From the NCBI GenBank assembly GCA_963575745.1, contig CAUYUJ010014193.1, positions 243,357 to 307,356 of the forward strand: 64,000 bases of DNA, in the 5' to 3' direction. A program made the translations under genes and the position numbers. The stretch comes from Prorocentrum cordatum (taxonomy: Eukaryota; Sar; Dinophyceae; Prorocentrales; Prorocentraceae). Below the pieces are notes generated by a model. The model saw only the letters and a program-made list of their open reading frames with translations. It was not told the DNA's origin and did not search any database. Positions 56,736-64,000 of this stretch are shown here, piece by piece (position 1 is the stretch's first letter; each line of letters starts with the position of its first letter).

Positions 56736-59500
56736 AAGGTCGGTCCTCCCAAAACACAAACCTGAGAAGCCACCAATACGCCAAGTGCGTACGGTAGAGA
56801 AAGAGGGAAACGGGAGGAGAGGCGGGAGAGGAAAGAAGCAAAGGAAAGGTGAAGCCCAGCCCAGGATTGAAACCCATGATACTGAAAGAAATTATGAATG
56901 ACAGACTGTCCAATATCCCAAATGAATCCCACCACAAGGTCTCTCTTGTGTTGAATGAAGATGAGAAACATGAGAAACATAATGTAAGATAATGAAAGAG
57001 TTGCCCAAATTGATTAACAAGGTCTTGAGTAACAATTGGAGCCAACCTTGAGAGCACATGGTCCCAAGGTCTAAAGTAAGTAAGAAGTGCAGAAAACTTC
57101 CATTAAGTCCCATGAAACTCATTGAACATGACTAGCAGTCAAGACGGATATATGTACTGAAAGAGAATCTGAAAGATAAACTGAATGTCCCAAGCACGCA
57201 ATGAACCCAGAAGATACGGAGACATACAAGATGAACTGTCAAAGCAGAATGAGATCCCAACCGTGAGAACCCACACCAGGCATGTCAAGAAATATGGAAT
57301 ATGGTTGAATTCAAACAGGTATGGAGAACGCAAGATGGCTGGAAATGTTTATAACCTTTTGTATTTTGCCAACCAACATCGTAGAAGTACATGCAAGAGA
57401 GATTGAAAGAGACTGAGAGTCCTCCAAAAGCCGCAGGCCCATGCACCGCAGACGCCAGGAGATTCAGTCTGAGGGAGTCCCAGGAATGGCCTTCACGGGT
57501 ACTTCCAACGCCACTTTTCCACGAAGAAATCTCCGTCCCACCAGTAGTCGGACAGGCACCATACAACTGGGTGAGGCCAGCCCGAATCTGGATCGAACCA
57601 CGTGTCAAAGTACTCCGTATACCATACTTTGGTGTAGACTTTGTCCTCTTCACAGTAGTTCCACATTCCGCCCGATCCGTGTGTCCACTTGAGACGCTTC
57701 TTGGCGGCGAGCTTGACTGGGAGGCTGCGTTTAGCCATCCCCTGGAGTTGGATGTTTCCCAGCCGTCTCAGACAAGAGCTCCCGTCAGGATTTGAGGCGA
57801 AACGGCTACTGACCAGCAACCAATTCTTTCCAAGGAACTCTACGAACCCTTTCATCGGGACCCCGAACGTTGACATACAGACCATTATAGCCGCTGTCCC
57901 GACAAGCTTTGAAAAGCGGGATTTTGCACCAGTCATATGTGAAATGAGGACCACCAAGGCCCGACGGTATAAGAAACCGAGCCGGCAACTTGATCACCCT
58001 TTGGAATAGCAGCGTAGAGCAGTATGAAAGTGCCTCAAGATCTCGTTTAGACAGGAAGCAGACTTTGCGTTTAGACCTGCAAAGCTTCCCCTGAAAGATA
58101 ACGCGAGGGTCCGAAGCCGTGGGATGTAACATACCGAAAGCTTGAGCCCGAGACTGCAGGAGCCGACAGGAGGCATGGGGAGAGAAGGGGGCCCATCCCC
58201 CCAAACCTCAAGAGAGGAAAACAGACGCCGAGGCCCAAAACACAGAGGCATCCTGAGGAAGGAAGGATTGTTGCGAAGCCACGGTATCCCTAAGATCGAA
58301 TGGATCGGGCGGGTCCCAGATAGAATCGCACAAGTGACATCTCCTGGTGTCAGCCAATCCACTAGGTGGTAGGCAAAGGAAGAGAGAGGAGATCCCAAAG
58401 GGGTCTCGATTCAGACCCAAATGCAAATTCCGTGAGGCGTCAAATGCCCCGGCTCCATTAGTATTGGAGCCTGTTCTCTGAGGCCGCAATTAGGTAAGAT
58501 ACCCAGACCTCTGAAGATTCCGTAACATTAAATTTGTGCACTTGCATTCCGTGAAACATTGCCACGGCAAACTTCCGAGTGTGGGGTGCACATGGGCCGC
58601 GAAAAAGGCGACGGTCTTTCCCGGTCCTAGCAAAAGACCCATGTTGATCGGCAAATGTCAAAATTGACCGAATGGAGCAGATGATGGGAGATATCCCCTG
58701 AATTATGTTCCAGAACCGATCTGGGTCAACATACCCCGCTCCCAACCCTAGCTCCATCAAATCTCCAATAAGCTCTAGCCATCGAGAAGTGTCGGGTTCC
58801 CTGTTCCACCGCTCTCGGACCATCCTCTGTACATCGGTGACACGACCCGCGACTGAGCGAAGCTCCTCCATGGACTTAGACGAGGCCCTGGTAGGTTGTC
58901 GTCTTTGAAGATACCTGGCCATTTGTCCCCAAATATTCCACCAGACTGTGTAAATGAAATTCCCAGGGTCCGACCAGCGATTGTCGTAGAACACTGCGCC
59001 TTTGTATGACATTGTCTTGATCTGTACAAAAGACATAGAGCGCACTGCGATTCCCACGATCCCAATAAGGTTCTTGCATGCCTCACTTGAGAAAAATTCC
59101 TCAAAGAGATTCCATAGCTGCCTGAGAGGTATCTCGAATTCGCGCCCTTCTCATACATGTGGAGTGTGACGCATTTCCGTGGGTTGTATGAACCTGAATT
59201 TACAGGAACGATCTCGGAACTTTCGATTGCCAGTGCACGTGGGCAGGCGGATGCCCACGCCTCAAAGACACAACACTGGAGAGACTTTGAATTCCATGGC
59301 CTGACGACCCTCTGAGGGGCAAGCATGAGAGTGTGTTCCCAGATAACTTGAGAAGGGGTTGAAGCAGAACGAGGTAAGCGGATTGAACCAAAATGACTAC
59401 AGAAAAGCACCAGTACACCAAGACAACCGATAGATGTGGATCCATAAGATGGTGAGACAGAGATAAGAGATGCACTTTATCAGGGATCGGACGGCAGTCA
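56736..59500 (-). other. AT-richer block with broken, unrecognised minus-strand ORFs
   Basis: Composition drops sharply compared with both flanks. Minus-strand frames at 58458-59057 (199 aa, Trp-rich: WWNIWGQMARYLQRR), 57994-58489, 57806-58204 and 57493-57957 follow one another in sense order with frame changes. They are rich in Trp/Tyr/Phe, unlike the neighbouring retroelement proteins. A block with LPARFLIPSGLGG followed by TYDW resembles the 'LP...LGGLG' region near the C-terminus of some narna/botourmia-like viral RNA polymerases. No GDD motif was found, so I do not call it. It could be an endogenised RNA-virus fragment, organelle-derived DNA or a dead gene. Confidence 0.35.
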
Positions 59501-59507
59501 TCGTCCT

Positions 59508-59851
59508 GGCCAACGAAGTGAGATTAACAATCCCAGGCCAAACCCATTTGTACTGAGGTGAAGAAGCAAACTAAGCACCAAACGACCCCAAGTAGAAACT
59601 TGCCACTTCGAGGCCTTGGGCAAAGAGCGAGAAACAACCCCACTTGGCCCCGACAACCGAATTGAGAAGAACATGATGCAATCCCAGCTCATGAGAAATG
59701 ACCTGAAGGCCCCATGCAATGAGGCACTTGTAATCCCAAGCATTCCCAGGTTGAACCGAAAGCCATCATCCTGGCAAAGTGATGAAATTAACAATCCCAT
59801 CCAAGCCCGTTTTGAACTGAAGTGAAGGACCAAACTAAGCGCGAAGCAATC

Positions 59852-59853
<2 letters not shown>
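59508..59853. repeat. Pair of diverged ~85 bp direct repeats
   Basis: TCCTGGC(C)AA...ATTAACAATCCCA..CCAA.CCC.TTT.ACTGA..TGAAG...CAAACTAAGC occurs at about 59508-59592 and 59768-59853, with about 175 bases between. No gene in the interval. Confidence 0.65.
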
Positions 59854-59890
<37 letters not shown>

Positions 59891-59902
59891 GGACGACGAT
59901 AA

Positions 59903-59964
<62 letters not shown>

Positions 59965-59966
59965 GG
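59854..59966. repeat. GA microsatellite
   Basis: Two (GA)n blocks separated by CGGACGACGATAACG. They mark the return to GC-rich DNA. The GA runs at 56.65 and 59.85 kb bracket the AT-richer block. Confidence 0.95.
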
Positions 59967-60197
59967 ACGCGGGGGAGGGAGGAATGAGATAACGACCAGG
60001 AGGGGCGGAGTGATCGACACCCGCGTGGTTTTCTCCCCCTGCCTGCTCCCCCCCCCTCCTCTCACCTCCTCCCCCGTCCTCCCTCCTCCCTGTTTCTTCT
60101 GCATAGGGCCTGCGCTACGTCCGCGCGCGCACGCGGCACCTCAGTCGCAGCCAGGTGGAAGAGCAGTGGCTGCTGCCCGAACTCACACCCCGCGCCT

Positions 60198-60250
60198 CGC
60201 CGCTGCTGCGGCGGGCCGCGCCTCTCAGAGGCCCCCAGCTGCAGGGGGCG
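60198..60250 (+). repeat. Hairpin family 1 and a related CAGCTG palindrome
   Basis: GCCG-CTGCTG-CGGC at about 60198-60213, then GCCCCC-AGCTGC-AGGGGGC at about 60232-60250 across the end of the hypothetical gene. Confidence 0.65.
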
Positions 60251-61502
60251 CAAGCGCCAGGGGGCCAGACAGACGGCGTCGCGTCTCACTGTGCATAAAC
60301 ATGCTGAAAGCTCTCGGGTTGCCTCCCAAGTACTCGTCTATGACGTTCTGCAACCGCGTGGCAAACGTCTCCGGCCACTTTCCACCGAAGTCCTCCATGC
60401 CAGCGGCGTCACATTCCCGCCGAAACCACTCAAAATCTGACCGCTGAGCTGCAGAAAGCCCAGAACCCAACCCCGCCAGGCGATTCAGCGCGTCGCACCT
60501 CGACGTTCGACCCGCCGCGCCTCCGCAGCTGCGAAGGCCCGCGCCCAGCTCGGATAACCCGACATGCTTCATCCTGTGTTTGATATCTATGGCTGCCTCT
60601 GCGTCTAAGAGTTTGGCTTGCTGTGTCCTCAGCAGCTTGCGCGCTTTCTTTGCGTCGCCCCCCAGGCGGGTTAGCTCTTCTCTGCGCCGCGCCTCGACAT
60701 CCCGCTGTCGTTTCTCGTTTCTGAGCGTCGCCTCGCGGGCGTCCTCGCATGCTGCGAGGGCCCGCTGAACCCCAGGATCTTCCTTCGACACTTCGCGCAC
60801 TCGCCTCCGTTCTTTCCGTAATTGCGTCTCCATGAACGTGGCCCCCGCGATGTCGCCCCAGCTGCGCAACTCCTCAGCGATCGACGAATACGTTCTCATC
60901 AAGTCAGACGTCTGCTCCGCGGTTTCCATGCGAGACGTCGACAGGCCAGGCGGCGCCTCCAGCGCGCTCTCCCCCGCCGCTGCTGCGTTGAGGCTTTGAT
61001 TGGCCCACCCGTAGTCAAACTCGCCAGCGGCGCTCCACCCGTCGTCGCCCTCGCCCCCATCATCTTCATCTCCTTCGAGGGCGTCGACGGAATTGCCACC
61101 CTCAGTGCCCCCGCTGCTGCGGAGACCCTCGGCTGCGTCTTCCGCCCCCTCCATGCCATGCCAAATCGTGTCGCCCTCGCCCAGAGCCGCGTCGTCCCCA
61201 AGGTTTGCGAACACGTCGTCGCAGTGGCCGCGTCGAGGGCGCGGGATGACCAATCGCATGATGTCTTTGTAGGTCCATCTCAAGCGCCCCGCCTGCGCCT
61301 CTTCTTCGACCTCCGCTACTGCGGCGGCGACCTTCTCAGGCATCCTCAACTTTCTCCAGAATGGCCTGCCTCTAATCGGTTTGTCTTGTTGGTACCAAAA
61401 CTCCACAAATTCGCTGGCCCCGCGGTCGCGCCCGACCCGCAGAGGCGCGTTTGCAGGGCGAGCGTCTCCTGGGCCTGGGGGCGGAGCGGCTGCGGCGGCC
61501 AT
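60225..61502 (-). CDS. Hypothetical protein, Arg/Glu-rich helical
   Basis: The frame is open from 61568, but the first ATG (MAAAAAPPPGPG) is at 61502, giving about 425 residues. The N-terminal third has an aromatic block (VEFWYQQDKPIRGRPFWRKLR, then WTYKDIMRLVIPRPRRGH). The middle is acidic (DEDDGGEGDDGWSAAGEFDYG). Residues ~230-340 are a long charged helix/coiled coil (RREELTRLGGDAKKARKLL). The C-terminus has GKWPETFATRLQNVIDEYLGG followed by FSMFMHSETRRRL, which I recall as a recurring ending in dinoflagellate multi-copy proteins; the role is unknown. Hairpin-like segments are read as AAAAGE, SSGG and PPAAGG. Confidence 0.6.
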   Translation of the reverse strand: MAAAAAPPPGPGDARPANAPLRVGRDRGASEFVEFWYQQDKPIRGRPFWRKLRMPEKVAAAVAEVEEEAQAGRLRWTYKDIMRLVIPRPRRGHCDDVFANLGDDAALGEGDTIWHGMEGAEDAAEGLRSSGGTEGGNSVDALEGDEDDGGEGDDGWSAAGEFDYGWANQSLNAAAAGESALEAPPGLSTSRMETAEQTSDLMRTYSSIAEELRSWGDIAGATFMETQLRKERRRVREVSKEDPGVQRALAACEDAREATLRNEKRQRDVEARRREELTRLGGDAKKARKLLRTQQAKLLDAEAAIDIKHRMKHVGLSELGAGLRSCGGAAGRTSRCDALNRLAGLGSGLSAAQRSDFEWFRRECDAAGMEDFGGKWPETFATRLQNVIDEYLGGNPRAFSMFMHSETRRRLSGPLALAPPAAGGL

Positions 61503-61862
61503 GAGGCCGAAGCCATGCGCGCGCACACGCGGCCGCCCTCTTGTCTCGAGCCCAGCGCCGCAGGGCAAGCGAACGGCCGCATCCTCGCAGTGATCCTCCT
61601 GTCGGTGCTGCTGCGGGTGCTGCTGCTGCTGCTGCTGCTGCTCCTCCTCCTCCTCCTCCCCCTCATCCTCCCCCTCCCCCCCCCCCTCCCCCTCCCCGTC
61701 CTACTTGTCCCAGCCCCTCCGCCCCCTCCTCGCCAGATTCCGCGAGTTCCTTCGTCCTCTAGCGCGCGAGCGCTGGAGAGCCGCAGGCTCGCGATCCCCC
61801 GCGCGTGCCCTCGCCCCTGTCCAGTCGACAGAAACCCGCAGGCATCGACCTCAGCGGTCAGC

Positions 61863-61946
61863 GCGCCGCTGCTGCGGTGCAAACGCCGAGTCTGTCTGCA
61901 TAAAACAAGCCGTTGTAGCGGTCAGCGCGCCGCTGCTGCGGCGCGC
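61863..61946 (+). repeat. Hairpin family 1, two copies in the intergenic gap
   Basis: GCGCCG-CTGCTG-CGGTGC (one G-T pair) at 61863-61880 and GCGCGCCG-CTGCTG-CGGCGCGC at 61925-61946. Both follow the same GTCAGCGC lead-in, so the 60-bp segment may be a local duplication. They lie between the two hypothetical genes. Confidence 0.85.
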
Positions 61947-61970
61947 GCCAGCGAGCGGATAACGAAGACA

Positions 61971-62927
61971 TCACTTCTCTGTTTCCTGCTTGATGGCTTT
62001 CTGGACCACGTCCTCCAAGAACGCTAGAAGAACCTGCTTCTGCTGCGCACGGGTGGACTGTTTCAAGGGCGTCGTCACTTCCGTCAACGCCATGCCTGTG
62101 GACCATTTCTCCTCGTTCAGATCCTGAATCCTGGAGGCCCATGTTCGGCCTGCCATTGGCCCTCCTTTGACCTCCAGTGTCCACATCCCAGAGGGGCACC
62201 ACCTGGTGGTCCACGGGCGCTCCTCGTCCAAAGCGTCGTCCTCGTCGTCGTCGTTGGGTTCGGGGGCGCTGTTGCCCTGGCTCTCCTCGCACAGGTAATG
62301 CAGAAGCCAAGGCAGGTCCTGACTCTGAACGAGTAGTTGCCCATATCTGTTCTCATACGCACTAACCTCTTTCGCGTCGGTCTCATCTGGCTTAGGAGAC
62401 ATCGGCACGGTTACTCTGCAGAGCGTGCCTCGAGGAAATCCTTTCTGTTTCTCAAGGGTTTTCTTCGCTTTCGATGCGGCCTTGACGGTGCCGGGGAGAT
62501 CCGCCATGGGATCCCGACCTTTTTCTCCCGCTGCCGCGGGAGACCCTGCTGCAACCCCCGCTGCTGCGGGGGCCTCTTTCACAGGAGTCGCCGCTTCATC
62601 CACGTTGTATCCTTCTCCAGCGCGAAGCTTCCCATGCAATTGCTCTAACAAGCTTGTTTCGTTCAAGGCGCCCTTCACGGCACTGTGACCACCGACCGCC
62701 TTGAGCATCCACAGGCGGTGCTTTCCGACGGGCACGAAGGCTTCTAGGCTTTCCTCGCCGCCCAAGACAACACAGCGCCCCTCGCATTCCAGAGCAAATC
62801 CCGCTGCTCCCTCGTGACTTCGGCACAGCCCGCCCGTCGCGCAGAGCACCCCCATGCTCGCGCCATCTTGGCGCGCTGCTTTCCCGACAGCGACCTCCCG
62901 CCATGTGTCCTCTGCCTTGCGTTTCAT
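61971..62927 (-). CDS. Hypothetical protein, dinoflagellate-type
   Basis: A 318-residue frame with an ATG at 62927. Residues 30-90 form a compact block with regular Cys/His/Gly (LCRSHEGAAGFALECEGR then CVVLGGEESLEAFVPVGKHR). Residues ~125-145 contain two hairpins read as APAAAGV and SPAAAGE. The C-terminal half has RGTLCRVTVPM, SQDLPWLLHYLCEE, an acidic DDDEDDALDEE stretch and a C-terminal helix. No catalytic motif is recognised. It is followed 470 bases downstream, on the same strand, by the 60225-61502 gene, and the two may be a unit. A one-domain nuclear or nucleic-acid-binding role is possible but not shown. Confidence 0.6.
   Translation of the reverse strand: MKRKAEDTWREVAVGKAARQDGASMGVLCATGGLCRSHEGAAGFALECEGRCVVLGGEESLEAFVPVGKHRLWMLKAVGGHSAVKGALNETSLLEQLHGKLRAGEGYNVDEAATPVKEAPAAAGVAAGSPAAAGEKGRDPMADLPGTVKAASKAKKTLEKQKGFPRGTLCRVTVPMSPKPDETDAKEVSAYENRYGQLLVQSQDLPWLLHYLCEESQGNSAPEPNDDDEDDALDEERPWTTRWCPSGMWTLEVKGGPMAGRTWASRIQDLNEEKWSTGMALTEVTTPLKQSTRAQQKQVLLAFLEDVVQKAIKQETEK
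62524..62572 (+). repeat. Hairpin family 1, two adjacent copies in the gene
   Basis: TCTCCCG-CTGCCG-CGGGAGA at 62524-62543 (loop variant CTGCCG) and CCCCCG-CTGCTG-CGGGGG at 62555-62572. Both are in the same frame, giving APAAAGV and SPAAAGE with a 7-bp and 6-bp stem. Confidence 0.9.
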
Positions 62928-63159
62928 GCCGCCGCGCGCAAGCCCCCGCTGCTGCGAAGGCGCGCGCGTCCTAGGTGTCGGCCCCCCCTCACAAGTGAAC
63001 CGCCTGAAAACGGCTATGGAAAGCGGACTCCTCGTCTCGAACAGATCCTCCTACTCCTCATCCGCATCATGCTCCCTCCACGAGCTTCTTTCCATCTCAT
63101 CCAACCCATCCCCCTCCTTCTCTCCGAACGAGCACAGCTGCCTTCCCTGTCCCTTGACC

Positions 63160-63520
63160 GCTCCTCTGCCCCTTGAGGGGGGGCCTTGTGTGCTCTGACC
63201 GACCCTCTGTCCCGCAGGGGGGGGCGTCCTGATCGAACGACCACCCCTGTTTCACAGAGGAGGGCGCGCGGAAAAGCACGACCCCACCCCCTCTGTGACA
63301 GAGGGGCTCCGCGCTTTTCCGCCCGAGCCCCTCTGTGACAGAGGGGCTCCGCGCTTTTCCGCGCCCACCCCCTCTGTCACAGAGGGGGGGCGGGCGCGGA
63401 AAAGCGCGGAGCCCCTCTGTCACTGAGGGGCTCGGGCGGAAAAGCGCGGAGCCCCTCTGTCACAGAGGGGTTCGGCCTTGTGTGCTTCGACCGCCCCTCT
63501 GTCCCACAGAGCGTCCCGCG
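63160..63520. repeat. Hairpin family 3 cluster forming a nested ~180 bp palindrome
   Basis: Five clear CCCCTCTGT-N-ACAGAGGGG copies start at 63288, 63328, 63369, 63412 (one mismatch) and 63452, with looser ones at about 63170, 63205, 63245 and 63493. The linkers CTCCGCGCTTTTCCG and their reverse complement CGGAAAAGCGCGGAG are mirrored around 63378. The whole 63288-63470 segment is therefore one near-perfect inverted repeat (2-nt offset) built from smaller ones. Confidence 0.9.
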
Positions 63521-64000
63521 AACAGGACGGCGGGACGATGAGCAGGACGATGAGCACGGAGAGAGGAAAACAGGACACGGGAGGGAGGCAGGAACGGACG
63601 AGGGGGGACGGAGACGGAGGCGAGGCGTGAGGGGAGGGCAGGACGAACACAGAGGGAGAGGAGCAGGACGAGACCTGGCAGGGGATATGCACCAGGAGAG
63701 AGATCTCATGGAGGAAGAGGAGGGGAGGGGACGGGAGGAGGAGGGAGGAGGAGGAGGAGGAGGAGAAGGAGAAGGCGGGGGGGGGGGGAGGAGGAGGGGG
63801 AGGGGGAGGGGGGAGGATGAGGATGGAGGATGAGGGAGGAGGAGGAGGAGGAGGAGGAGGAGGAGGGGAGGAGGAGGAGGAGAGGAGGAGGAGGAGGAGG
63901 GGAGGAGGAGGAGGAGGAGGAGGAGGAGGAGGAGGAGGAGGGGGAGGAGAAGGAGGAGGGGGAGGAGGAGGAGGGGGAGGAGGAGGAGGAGGAGAGGAGG
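63521..64000. repeat. Purine-rich region ending in a GGA array
   Basis: GACG/GGACGA-rich sequence grades into a (GGA)n array from about 63705 to the window end. It is the same class of tract as at 3.84 and 10.86 kb. Open frames are repeat artefacts. Confidence 0.9.

Noticed and set aside
57994-58398. Calling the GSPLSSF/VWGDGP segments as viral RNA polymerase motifs B and C
   Set aside because: The frame is not shared with neighbouring blocks, GDG is not GDD, and motif A is not identifiable. The evidence is too weak for a gene call.
61563-61760. Poly-Ala/Pro/Leu frames near 61.6 kb
   Set aside because: They derive from a CTG/CTC/CCC-rich microsatellite upstream of the hypothetical gene's ATG.
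1-64000. tRNA, rRNA, spliced-leader or snRNA genes
   Set aside because: No convincing cloverleaf, rRNA segment or CCGTAGCCATTTTGGCTCAAG-like leader was found by reading. A covariance-model search would be needed to exclude small RNA genes.

Overview
The window looks like nuclear DNA of a dinoflagellate, most like a large repeat-rich genome of the Prorocentrum/Polarella/Symbiodinium kind. The grounds are: GC-rich DNA; every recognisable coding region on the minus strand (unidirectional); LINE-like reverse transcriptase/endonuclease proteins and an EEP-nuclease family I associate with dinoflagellates; and very heavy microsatellite and minisatellite content. The species call is inference. I recognised no rRNA, tRNA, spliced-leader gene, CRISPR array or bacterial operon, but I could not run a covariance search.

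Layout. 0-4.2 kb: pentanucleotide repeats, a dispersed ~170 bp repeat in both orientations, hairpins and a long GGA array. 4.5-10.8 kb: a decayed non-LTR retroelement (A) on the minus strand (zinc finger and coiled-coil ORF1, EEP endonuclease, RT remnants, CCHC finger, RNase H). 10.9-19.2 kb: gene-poor DNA with GGA arrays, three copies of a composite CCCAAGAGG-type repeat, minisatellites and a satellite block. 19.2-26 kb: a UPF1-like SF1 helicase gene with a long zinc-finger tail, broken into several frames. 24.2-47.1 kb: an ~11.46 kb direct tandem duplication carrying the 5' part of the helicase gene, an EEP-nuclease gene, and the EEP/RT/RNase H part of a second, very large retroelement (B). 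Only the right copy of B keeps its upstream ORFs (to 56.5 kb); only the left copy of the helicase gene is complete. 56.7-59.9 kb: an AT-richer block of unrecognised, broken ORFs. 60.2-63 kb: two hypothetical genes. 63.1-64 kb: a nested palindrome cluster and another GGA array.

The strongest unusual signal is a set of short palindromic hairpin elements with a fixed core and copy-specific complementary arms. Family 1 is arm-CTGCTG-arm', family 2 has the core GGCTGAAGCC, family 3 has the core CTCTGTCACAGAG. Families 1 and 2 sit inside ORFs, always in one orientation relative to coding sense. Family 1 is read mainly as PAAAG and family 2 as GGFSP or AASAP. This resembles the in-ORF Rickettsia palindromic elements, but here in eukaryotic nuclear DNA. 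Other notable points are a 12-nt inverted templated insertion at the duplication junction, homopolymer C7 sites where retroelement B changes frame, and a possible ADP-ribosyltransferase-like fold in one retroelement ORF.
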